Position numbers and translations under genes: made by a program. DNA of 64,000 bases from SLFH01 sp050486265 (lineage in GTDB: Bacteria; Planctomycetota; Phycisphaerae; Phycisphaerales; UBA1924). Numbering within the stretch: the stretch's first letter is position 1; every line of letters starts with the position of its first letter. The stretch covers positions 43,781 to 107,780 of the forward strand of contig JBJHCY010000009.1 of assembly GCA_050486265.1 (NCBI GenBank). Reading direction: 5' to 3'. Below the pieces are notes generated by a model that saw nothing but the letters and a program-made list of their open reading frames with translations, ran no database searches and had not been told where the DNA came from. This document shows positions 41,992-50,646 of this stretch, piece by piece.

Positions 41992-43497
41992 ATGACCACG
42001 CCCGCAGACCCCGTCCTCGCCCGTCTCGCCGCCTCAGAGCCCGAGGCCATCGAGCGCCTCCGCGACTGGCTCCGCATCCCCAGCATCTCGACCGACCCCG
42101 CCTACAAGGAACGCGTCGCCGAAGCCGCGGCGTGGGCGGCCGACCACCTCAAGGCCTCCGGCTTTGCAGTCTCGGTCCTCCCCACCGGCGACCCCCCGGG
42201 CGCGGGCCACCCCGTCGTCCTCGCCCGCTGCGAGGGCAAGCCGGGCGCTGACTCTGCGGACGCCCCCCGCGTCCTCTTCTACGGCCATTACGATGTCCAG
42301 CCCGCCGACGACTCCGAACCCTGGCGACACGGGCCGTTCAATCCGGTCATCGAGTCCGGTGAAGCCGGGCAAGTCATTGAGAGCACAGGTCAGAGACCTG
42401 TGCCACCCGGATCCCGGATCGTCTGCCGCGGCGCCAGCGACGACAAGGGCCAGGTTTCCAGCTTCCTCGAAGCCGCGCGCGCGTGGTATGAGGAGACGGG
42501 CCTCGCCGCCGGCGGCGTGCCGATGACCGTCCTGCTCGAAGGCGAGGAGGAGTCCGGCTCTGTCAACCTCGAACGCTTCCTCCAGCACCACAAAGACAAG
42601 CTCGACGGCTGCACCGTCTGCCTCATCAGCGACACCGGCATGCTCGGGCGGGGCAAGCCCGCCATCACCACCGGCATCCGGGGCCTGACCTACACCGAGG
42701 TGACCCTCCACGGCCCGAGTCACGACCTGCACTCTGGGATGTGGGGCGGGCGGATCCCCAACCCCGCCAACGAGCTCTGCCGCATCCTCGCCCAGCTCCA
42801 CGACGCGGATCGCAAAGTCACCATCCCCGGCTTTTATGACAGCGTCCGCGAGACCTCGCCCGAAGAGCTCGAAGCGTGGAGCAAGCTCGACTTCTCAGAA
42901 GCCGACGCCCTGGGCGAGATCGGCCTCCCGCCCGAGGCGGGCCTCGGCGAGGCCGGACGCAACGCCTTCGAACGCGCCTGGGCCCGCCCCACCTGCGACA
43001 TCAACGGCTTCAAGAGCGGCTACATCGGCGAGGGCGCCAAGACCATCATCCCCGCCAGCGCCACGGCCAAGGTCAGTTTCCGCCTCGTCGCCGACCAAGA
43101 CCCCGAGGCGATCACCAGCGCCTTCTTCAAGTGGCTCGACGAGCGCACGCCCCCCGGCTTCCGCTGGGAGAAGCACGACCACGGCGGCGGCTGGCCCGCG
43201 ACCGTCTCGACCGACGAACCCGTCCTCGGCGCCGCGATGCGCGCCGTCAAACGCGCCGGCGGCGTCGAGCCCGCCCTGATCAAAACCGGCGGCTCGATCC
43301 CCGTCGCCGGCCTGCTCAAGCGTCTGCTCGGCATCGACACCGTCTTCATGGGCTTCGGCCTCGACGACGACCGCGTGCACTCGCCCAACGAGAAGTTCGA
43401 CCTGGAGTGCTGGCGCCTGGGCGCGCGGTCGCACGCCGTGCTGATCGAGGAGCTCTTGGGGCTGGGCGCTGGGAGCCGGGCGCAGGGCGCGGGGTGA
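41992..43497 (+). CDS. M20 family metallopeptidase (dipeptidase-like) with repeat-derived insert
   Basis: A 501-residue di-zinc peptidase. Motifs: VLFYGHYDVQPADD (first metal His and Asp), GASDDKGQ (bridging Asp), EGEEESGS (catalytic Glu), LISDTGML, HDLHSGMWGG and a dimerisation lid domain; last metal His near VHSPNEKFD. Relatives go directly from PFEPVI.DG to GRGASDDKG. Here about 17 residues (E124-G140, including STGQRPVPP) are added by a palindromic element at 42383-42403. The C-terminal LGLGAGSRAQGAG also looks like a repeat fragment. The start has no ribosome site and follows a terminator closely, so the promoter position is unclear. Confidence 0.88.
   Translation: MTTPADPVLARLAASEPEAIERLRDWLRIPSISTDPAYKERVAEAAAWAADHLKASGFAVSVLPTGDPPGAGHPVVLARCEGKPGADSADAPRVLFYGHYDVQPADDSEPWRHGPFNPVIESGEAGQVIESTGQRPVPPGSRIVCRGASDDKGQVSSFLEAARAWYEETGLAAGGVPMTVLLEGEEESGSVNLERFLQHHKDKLDGCTVCLISDTGMLGRGKPAITTGIRGLTYTEVTLHGPSHDLHSGMWGGRIPNPANELCRILAQLHDADRKVTIPGFYDSVRETSPEELEAWSKLDFSEADALGEIGLPPEAGLGEAGRNAFERAWARPTCDINGFKSGYIGEGAKTIIPASATAKVSFRLVADQDPEAITSAFFKWLDERTPPGFRWEKHDHGGGWPATVSTDEPVLGAAMRAVKRAGGVEPALIKTGGSIPVAGLLKRLLGIDTVFMGFGLDDDRVHSPNEKFDLECWRLGARSHAVLIEELLGLGAGSRAQGAG
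42383..42403. repeat. Palindrome inside the M20 peptidase gene
   Basis: GCACAGGTC-AGA-GACCTGTGC, followed by CACCC. Its GGCACAGG/CCTGTGCC word resembles the GCCACAGGT extension next to palindrome copies C and E. It encodes residues near 131-138 of the peptidase in frame. Confidence 0.7.
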
Positions 43498-43504
43498 AAT
43501 CCGC

Positions 43505-44413
43505 TCAGACCGCCAAGGCCAGCGAGTCCTTCACGCCGAGCGAGGCGTAGATCTCGCGCGTCGCCGTCGAACGGTTCAGCGTGTAGAAGTGCAGCCCGTC
43601 GACCTGGTGGTCGAGCAGGTCGCGGCACTGCTCGGTCGCCCAGTGGACGCCGACGCGCTTGGCGGCCTCGTCGCTCCCGTCGGTCCGGTTCATCGCGCGG
43701 ATGAGCGAGGCGGGGTAGCGTGCGCCGGCCGCCAGCTCGGCCATCCGCTTCATGCCCTTGATGCTGGTGATCGGCATGATGCCCGCCACGATCGGCACGC
43801 GGATGCCGGCCAGCTCGCAGCGCTCGCGGAAGTCGTAGAAGTCGCGGTTGTCGAAGAAGAGCTGCGTGACGATGACATCGGCGCCCGCCTCGACCTTCGC
43901 CTTCAGATGGTCCATCTCCGTCAGGCGGTTGGGCGTGGAGGCGTGCCCCTCGGGGTAGCCGGCGACGCCGATGCCGAAGCCCCGCTTGTCGGGGTGCGAT
44001 CCCCGCTCACCGAAACGCTTGATGAAGCGGACCAGGTCGGTCGCGTAGGGGAACGACCCCGCGTTGCCGTCGTAGTCCTTGGGCTCGTCGCCGCGGAGAG
44101 CCATGATGTTGGTGATGCCCGCCGCGGCGTACTTCTCGAGGATCTGCCCGATCTCCGTCTCGTCGTGGCAGACACAGGTCAGGTGCGGGACGGGGTCGAG
44201 GGCGGTTTCCTCCTTGATGCGGTGGACCAGCCCCCTGGTCCTCTCGCGCGTCGAGCCGCCGGCCCCGTAGGTCACGCTGACGAACGAGGGACGGAGCGCC
44301 TCGAAGTCCTTCATCGAGTCGAGCAGGTCCGCCGCGGCCTTGTCGGTCTTGGGCGGAAAGAACTCGAACGAGCAGGTGCGGTTCTGCTGGACATAGATAT
44401 CGCGGAAGTGCAT
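43505..44413 (-). CDS. metF: MetF, methylenetetrahydrofolate reductase
   Basis: FAD enzyme making 5-methyl-THF for methionine synthesis. The 302-residue TIM barrel shows FEFFPPKTDKA with the catalytic Glu, PSFVSVTYGAGGSTRERT, HLTCVCHDE, ALRGDEPKDYDG, IGVAGYPEGH, FFDNRDFYDF and GIMPITSIKGMKRM. GGGAGGAG precedes the ATG. It is convergent with the M20 gene (stops seven bases apart). A palindrome 49 bases upstream matches one before the ArsR-methyltransferase gene, linking it to AhcY in one methyl-cycle regulon. Confidence 0.95.
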   Translation of the reverse strand: MHFRDIYVQQNRTCSFEFFPPKTDKAAADLLDSMKDFEALRPSFVSVTYGAGGSTRERTRGLVHRIKEETALDPVPHLTCVCHDETEIGQILEKYAAAGITNIMALRGDEPKDYDGNAGSFPYATDLVRFIKRFGERGSHPDKRGFGIGVAGYPEGHASTPNRLTEMDHLKAKVEAGADVIVTQLFFDNRDFYDFRERCELAGIRVPIVAGIMPITSIKGMKRMAELAAGARYPASLIRAMNRTDGSDEAAKRVGVHWATEQCRDLLDHQVDGLHFYTLNRSTATREIYASLGVKDSLALAV

Positions 44414-44461
44414 CGGTCATCTCCTCCCGGCTGTTGGGGCCGGGACAACCGACATTGTACC

Positions 44462-44477
44462 ATTGATCCGGATGAAT
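44462..44477. promoter_or_regulatory. Palindromic operator candidate upstream of metF
   Basis: ATTGATCCGGATGAAT is palindromic except for the two S positions flanking the ATCCGGAT core. The same 16 bases with two changes occur at 49327-49342. ArsR-family dimers bind sites of this size. Confidence 0.5.
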
Positions 44478-44540
44478 GGATGAAATCCCCGAAGATTTCC
44501 GACAGCACCCATCCAAAATCCGATCAGTCCAGGCCCCGCA

Positions 44541-46259
44541 TCACGGGAAGTACGCGTGCAGGGCGTACTCCCGGACCATCCGCTCGGTGGTGAAGTACGA
44601 CCCGTTGATCGCGATCGCGTGCTTCATGATGTCCGCCCACTTCGCCTTGTCGTTGAAGGCGGGCAGCACGGCGGTGAGGAGCTTGTCGTACAGGCTGTCG
44701 GCGTGGGCTCCGAACAGGGCCTCGCCCTGCCCCTCGCCCTCGATCGCCCAGCCGGTGACGCCCTCGACGCAGCCCTCCAGCCACCAGCCGTCCATGGTGC
44801 TGAGGCTCGGCATGCCGTTGAGGGCCGCCTTCATCCCGCTGGTGCCCGAGGCCTCCAAGGGGGGCTCTGGGTTGTTCAGCCAGAGGTCGGCGCCGGCCGA
44901 GTACAGGCGGCAGAGGTCGATGTCGTAGTTCGGCACGAAGGCGACCTCGACAGCGCCGTGGAGCTCCTTCGAGTTGCGCACGATCTCCTGGATGATCTCC
45001 TTGCCGCGACCGTCGTGGGGATGGGCCTTGCCGGCGTAGATGACCTGGATCGGGCCGGCCTTCTCGGCGATCTTGCGGAGGCGCGCAGGGTCGCTCAGGA
45101 GCATGGCGGGGCGCTTGTACGCCGTGGCTCGGCGGGCGAAGGCGATCGTGAAGACATCGGGCTTCATGCTCGTGCCCGCGGTCTTGTTGACATGGTCGAC
45201 AAGAGCCTTCTTCTGCTCGGCGTGGGCGCTGAGGATCTCCTCATCGGGGATCGAGAGGGCGAGGCGCAGGTCGGCGTTGTAGCGGCGCCACTCGGGGATG
45301 CGCTTGTCGAACAGGCGGCGCATCGCAGGACCCGTCCAGGTCGCCGCGTGCACGCCGTTGGTGATCGGCTCGATGCGGTAGCCGGGGAACATCTTGCGGC
45401 TGACCTCGGCGTGCTTCCTCGCGACCGCGTTGGAGAAGCGGCTGAGGTTCATCGCGAGGCGCGTGGTGTTGAGCACCTCACCCGCCAGCGGCGAGCCGCC
45501 GGGGCCCTCGCCCGCCTCGTCGCCGTACATGTCGGGCCGGTTGAAGACGGGGTGATTGCCGACGATGGCCCGCACGCGGTCGATGCCGAAGCGGTCGTGC
45601 CCGGCGGGGACGGGGGTGTGGGTGGTAAAGACGCAGCGGCTGCGCGCGTAGGCCATCGCGTCGGGGTCGAGCCGCTGCTTGTCGTAGCGCGACAGGTGCT
45701 CGCTGAGCAGCTCGACGGGGACGAGAAAGGCGTGGCCCTCGTTCATGTGGAAGCAGACGCAGTCGTGCGTGAGCGCGCGCAGCATCCGCTTGCCCCCGAC
45801 CGCAAGGACCGTCTCCTGACGGATGCGGTGGTCCGGATCGCCGGCGTAGAGGGCGCGGGTGATGTTCCGGGCGGCCTCGTCGTTGGTGGGCAGGTCGGTG
45901 TCGAGGAAGTAGACGGGCACGCGGTGGCCGGTCACCCCGACCACCCAGTGGCGGAACGCGCGGACCTGCACATCCCGCCCGTCGACGGGGACATACGCCC
46001 TGGGCCCCATCTCTTCGAGCCTCTCCTCGGGCGACCATTTCACGGGGTGCTCGTGCTGGCGCCCCTCCTTGTCGAGCTCCTGGCGGAAGTAGCCGTCGCG
46101 GTAGAGCAGCGTGACGGCTGCGTAGGGCAGGCCGAGGTCGGCCGCGGCGCGGATCGTGTCGCCCGCGAGCACGCCGAGCCCGCCGGAGTAGGTCGGGATC
46201 GAGGCTTCAAGGCCGATCTCGAGGGAGAAGTACGCGATCGTCCCGTCCTGGTTTGGCAT
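44541..46259 (-). CDS. glgP: Alpha-glucan phosphorylase, short-form
   Basis: PLP enzyme releasing glucose 1-phosphate from glycogen or maltodextrin. The 572-residue protein has the short-form N-terminus FSLEIGLEASIPTYSGGLGVLAGD, HMNEGHAFL, TTHTPVPAGHDRF, ITNGVHAATW, and the PLP-Lys region LEASGTSGMKAALNG. This subfamily lacks the long N-terminal allosteric part of muscle phosphorylase. Start ATG 46259; upstream in-frame residues are low-complexity. Glycogen storage fits with the GH13 gene later in the window, but that enzyme is secreted and not obviously coupled. Confidence 0.94.
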   Translation of the reverse strand: MPNQDGTIAYFSLEIGLEASIPTYSGGLGVLAGDTIRAAADLGLPYAAVTLLYRDGYFRQELDKEGRQHEHPVKWSPEERLEEMGPRAYVPVDGRDVQVRAFRHWVVGVTGHRVPVYFLDTDLPTNDEAARNITRALYAGDPDHRIRQETVLAVGGKRMLRALTHDCVCFHMNEGHAFLVPVELLSEHLSRYDKQRLDPDAMAYARSRCVFTTHTPVPAGHDRFGIDRVRAIVGNHPVFNRPDMYGDEAGEGPGGSPLAGEVLNTTRLAMNLSRFSNAVARKHAEVSRKMFPGYRIEPITNGVHAATWTGPAMRRLFDKRIPEWRRYNADLRLALSIPDEEILSAHAEQKKALVDHVNKTAGTSMKPDVFTIAFARRATAYKRPAMLLSDPARLRKIAEKAGPIQVIYAGKAHPHDGRGKEIIQEIVRNSKELHGAVEVAFVPNYDIDLCRLYSAGADLWLNNPEPPLEASGTSGMKAALNGMPSLSTMDGWWLEGCVEGVTGWAIEGEGQGEALFGAHADSLYDKLLTAVLPAFNDKAKWADIMKHAIAINGSYFTTERMVREYALHAYFP

Positions 46260-46425
46260 CGCTGGTCGCTCCGTTGGGGGCGTGGGGGTTTCAGACTGCG
46301 GCGGGGCGAGCCGCCCGCGCCGGAGCGTGAGTATCGGTCCGATCACGCCTCGGGCTCAACTCCCCCCGAACGAAGGGTATGTGAAGAAGAACAGGCGCCC
46401 GCGGCGATCCTGAGTCAATCTGCAG

Positions 46426-46448
46426 CACTGGCGGCTCGACCGCCAGTG
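46426..46448. repeat. Palindrome copy D
   Basis: CACTGGCGG-CTCGA-CCGCCAGTG. Same stem as copies A, B, C and E with a changed loop. Confidence 0.9.
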
Positions 46449-46480
46449 TTCCCTGTCGAGTGTCGGTCCCAAGTCAGGAA

Positions 46481-46641
46481 ACCCGACCCTTCGCTTCGCT
46501 CAGGGATCGGCGTCCAGGTTGCGGTCATCGCTGTTTGTCGATCATCGTGTTCGGAGTTCGCGTCGATGACTGGTTGCTGTCGAGGTGTCCGAATAGTTCG
46601 CGCGAATGACGCCGATCCCTGAGCGAAGCGAAGGGTCGGGT
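46481..46641. repeat. 34-bp perfect inverted repeat with 93-base spacer
   Basis: Bases 46481-46514 (starting ACCCGACCCTTCGCTTCGCT) are the exact complement of 46608-46641. Within each arm GAGCGAAGCGAAGGGTCGGG can be seen. Such perfect arms imply recent origin or active correction. Confidence 0.95.
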
Positions 46642-46681
46642 CCGAGCGTGCTTGAACGACCTGCACGATGGCGTCCAATGC

Positions 46682-46720
46682 ACAAAAAAGACACTGGCGG
46701 ACGAGCCGCCAGTGCCACAG
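46682..46720 (-). terminator. Palindrome copy E acting as ahcY terminator
   Basis: CACTGGCGG-N5-CCGCCAGTG at 46692-46714 lies 36 bases past the ahcY stop. On the minus strand the stem is followed by TC and six T (46689-46684), a classic intrinsic terminator. It is the same element as copy C behind hppD. Confidence 0.85.
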
Positions 46721-46750
46721 GTTTCATGGACGATTAAGCCCCGCGATCGA

Positions 46751-48238
<1,488 letters not shown>

Positions 48239-48358
48239 TGATTGCCTCCGTGTGTTGGCGTTGCTGGTTGCGGTGTGTGTCCGTCCCTCGTGATCTGACC
48301 TGGAACGCCGCGCGGCGTTCTTTCGCTTCTTCGTTCGTCCGTGCGGACCGGACTCGCT

Positions 48359-49324
48359 TCATTCGGTGTTCGCTCGCGCTGTTGCGACGAAAAGTCCCGG
48401 GCCCTTGCCGTCGGGGTCGCTGGGCAGTTCTCGGTAGCGCAGGCTCGTCATCCCCGCTCTCTGGAAGATGCTTTCGATCGTCTCTCGCCCGAAGCCGAGG
48501 TGGCGGTGCCCGAGTGTTTCTCTGAACTCGGTGCGGTCGTGCTCGGTCATGTCGACCACCAGCACGACGCCCCCGCCCCGATCGGTGCGGAGCACACGCC
48601 GCGTCTCGGCGAGCACCTTGACAGGGTCGTCGAGGTGGTGCAGCACGAGCAGGATGATCGCCGCATCCACAGAGGCGTCTTCGACCGGCAGGGCTTCGAG
48701 CCGGCCCGCGCGGCACTCGACATTGCCGAGCCCCTCGCAGCGCTTCTGCGCCGCCGCCAGCATCGGCTCGGACTGATCGACCGCGATCACCTTCTCGACA
48801 TACGGCGCGATGCGTTCCGAGCCGTTGCCCGTCCCGCAGCCGAGGTCGGCGACGGTCCACTCGGGGGGCAGAAGCGAGAGCAGCGCGTCGGCGGTGAACG
48901 CGGTGCCGAAGAGGTTCGAACGCAGTTCGTCCCACTCGCCGGCGAGGCGTCCGAAGAAACTGAGGCTGTCGTCGCGCCGTTCTGCGAGCACGCCGGCGAG
49001 CCGCCGGTCGTCGTCGGCGAGTTCGGGGGTCTGCCCGAGCTGCGAGCGGACGGTGACCCAGAGCTGCCTCGCCTCGATCGGCAGGTCGTCGTGGACCACG
49101 CGGTAAAAGGAGGCCGTACCGACCGCACGCCTGCGCACCCAGCCCCCGTCGGCGAGCAGCTTGAGGTGCCTGCTGACGGTCGACTGGGGGAGCTGGACGA
49201 CCTTGGCGACCTCGCCGACCGAGAGCTCCTCGTTCTCGAGCAGCCTCAGCAGGCGGAGGCGAATCGGTTCGGCGAGCGCGCCGAGCCGATCGGTAATTGG
49301 TTGGATTGCGGTCAGTCGCTTCAT
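48359..49324 (-). CDS. ArsR-family regulator fused to a SAM-dependent methyltransferase
   Basis: A 321-residue two-domain protein. Residues about 12-85 are an ArsR winged helix (LAEPIRLRLLRLLENEELSVGEVAKVVQLPQSTVSRHLKLLADGGWV). Residues about 155-310 are a class I methyltransferase with motif I VADLGCGTGNGSE, VIAVDQSEPML, LPVEDASVDAAIILLVLHHLDDP. The metal Cys of arsenic sensors are absent. With ahcY directly downstream, the methyltransferase domain probably senses SAM or SAH rather than methylating a substrate (inference, by analogy with SahR of Proteobacteria). Starts at ATG 49324; a matching palindrome lies three bases upstream. Confidence 0.9.
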   Translation of the reverse strand: MKRLTAIQPITDRLGALAEPIRLRLLRLLENEELSVGEVAKVVQLPQSTVSRHLKLLADGGWVRRRAVGTASFYRVVHDDLPIEARQLWVTVRSQLGQTPELADDDRRLAGVLAERRDDSLSFFGRLAGEWDELRSNLFGTAFTADALLSLLPPEWTVADLGCGTGNGSERIAPYVEKVIAVDQSEPMLAAAQKRCEGLGNVECRAGRLEALPVEDASVDAAIILLVLHHLDDPVKVLAETRRVLRTDRGGGVVLVVDMTEHDRTEFRETLGHRHLGFGRETIESIFQRAGMTSLRYRELPSDPDGKGPGLFVATARANTE

Positions 49325-49326
49325 CC

Positions 49327-49342
49327 GTTGATCCGGATGGAT
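49327..49342. promoter_or_regulatory. Palindromic operator candidate before the ArsR-methyltransferase gene
   Basis: GTTGATCCGGATGGAT matches 14 of 16 bases of the site upstream of metF. It covers the region just before the start codon, so binding would block the gene's own expression. Confidence 0.5.
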
Positions 49343-49423
49343 TGTAGAATCAATCCGGCCCCGGACCAACCCCACCCGCTGATTTCATCGGCGGGCCGAC
49401 CTTCGTCGTCAGCGCAACCCGCT

Positions 49424-50101
49424 TCAGCCGCCCAATTCCGGCGGCTGGATAGCGAAGCCCGGACCGGGCACATGGCCCAGTTCGCGCAGGCGCCGGGTCG
49501 CAGCCTCGTTACCGGCGTCGAGGAACAGGACCGACCGGAGGCGGATGAGCTCGTTGCGGTTGTCGCCGATCGACCGATAAAAGCGGGCCAGCGCGAGCTG
49601 CGGCTCGACGCTCCGGCCCCGGTCGATGCCCGCCGCCTGGCGGTAGGCCACCAGCGCGTCGTCGGTCGCCCCGAGCCTGAGCTGGAAGTCGCCGAGCATG
49701 ATCCAGTCGGCGACGCGACCGGAGTCGCCCGCCCGCTTGCGGAGGTTGGCGATCATCCGTTCGTGGCGTCCCGCGGCGTACTGGGCCTCGGCGAGCGCCA
49801 GGAAGTACTCGTCGTTGTGGGGCGCGAGCTGGTGGGCGATCTCGAACTCGTCGGCCGCGTCGGCGTGCTGGCCCATCGCCGTGAGCGTCCGCCCGATGTC
49901 GAACCGGGTGCGGGCGTTCTGGGGGTAGCGCTCGGCGATCTGGCGGTGGCGGGCGAGGGCGAGCTCATAGTTGCCCACGGCGTAAGCGTCGTACGCCTGG
50001 GAGCGGAGGGTCGGGTTGGGGTAGGTCTCGCACCCGGCGAGCAGGAAAGCGGCGGCTGCCGCGAGTGTCAGTGTGCGCATGAATGGGATGGCTCGGGCCA
50101 T
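49424..50101 (-). CDS. TPR-repeat lipoprotein
   Basis: A 225-residue protein with a signal peptide and lipobox FLLAGC (Cys24), then at least four tetratricopeptide-like repeats: AYDAYAVGNYELALARHRQIAERYP, RFDIGRTLTAMGQHADAADEFEIAHQLAP, FLALAEAQYAAGRHERMIANL and MLGDFQLRLGATDDALVAYRQAAG. It probably scaffolds protein contacts at the outer or cytoplasmic membrane. GGAG lies eight bases before ATG 50101. Divergent from the next gene. Confidence 0.85.
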   Translation of the reverse strand: MARAIPFMRTLTLAAAAAFLLAGCETYPNPTLRSQAYDAYAVGNYELALARHRQIAERYPQNARTRFDIGRTLTAMGQHADAADEFEIAHQLAPHNDEYFLALAEAQYAAGRHERMIANLRKRAGDSGRVADWIMLGDFQLRLGATDDALVAYRQAAGIDRGRSVEPQLALARFYRSIGDNRNELIRLRSVLFLDAGNEAATRRLRELGHVPGPGFAIQPPELGG

Positions 50102-50203
50102 GGGTCTCGCTCCGGTCTGGGAAGGTGGCCGGCCGCGGAATCGGCCGTGGGTTGTGCGATCCTATCACGCCGGGCCGCCCCGTCGCCGGGATACGCTGCA
50201 CCG

Positions 50204-50638
50204 ATGGACCGCGCCCGACCCATGGTGCTGCTGGAACACCGGACGCGGCCCGGGGAGAGCCATTTCGACTTGATGCTCCAGCGGGAAAACGCCCCGCCGG
50301 AACCGACAGGCGACGAGCGGATTCTGACAACTTTCCGCGTCGGCGATCGGATCGACCGCCTGGTCGCCGGCGCGATTTTCGAGGCGGTCCGGATCCACGA
50401 CCACCGCCTGCTGTACCTGACCTACGAGGGAGAGATCTCCGGCGGGCGGGGGCGGGTCCGGCGCGTCGCGGCCGGGGATTGCCGCGTTCTTGAGGACGGG
50501 GCGAGGCGGTTCGCCGTCGAGATCGACTTCGGGGCCGGGCCGGTGCTGGTCGAGGGAGAACCCTCGGGAGTCTCGCCGGCTCTGGGCGAGGGGGCGGGGT
50601 GGCGGTTTGTCGTTCGCCCCCCGTCGCAGAGCCGATAG
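50204..50638 (+). CDS. Stand-alone LigD N-terminal (3'-phosphoesterase-like) domain protein
   Basis: A 144-residue protein. MVLLEHRTRPGESHFDLMLQRENA matches the start of the LigD phosphoesterase domain (HYDFRLE-type His/Asp), and LLYLTYEGEISGGRGRVRRVAAGD matches the strand pair later in that fold. In LigD this domain trims 3' ends during end-joining; single-domain planctomycete versions have unproven function. The key second His is not evident (HRLLYL may supply it). It ends eight bases before asnB, so they share a transcript. An alternative ATG is at 50222. Confidence 0.7.
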   Translation: MDRARPMVLLEHRTRPGESHFDLMLQRENAPPEPTGDERILTTFRVGDRIDRLVAGAIFEAVRIHDHRLLYLTYEGEISGGRGRVRRVAAGDCRVLEDGARRFAVEIDFGAGPVLVEGEPSGVSPALGEGAGWRFVVRPPSQSR

Positions 50639-50646
50639 AGCGAGCC

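Larger units (their letters stand above)
46260..46750. other. 491-base intergenic region filled with nested palindromic repeats
   Basis: From left to right: palindrome D (46426-46448), inverted repeat arm (46481-46514), about 90 unique bases, its exact complement arm (46608-46641), palindrome E (46692-46714). Nothing reads as a gene; short frames here are translated repeats. Confidence 0.85.

Noticed and set aside
48239..48358. SAH riboswitch before ahcY
   Set aside because: No stem arrangement or conserved words of that riboswitch could be drawn on the minus strand.
48341..50203. N-terminal extension of the LigD-N-like protein
   Set aside because: The open frame runs antisense through the ArsR fusion and TPR genes; only the part from 50204 matches a family.
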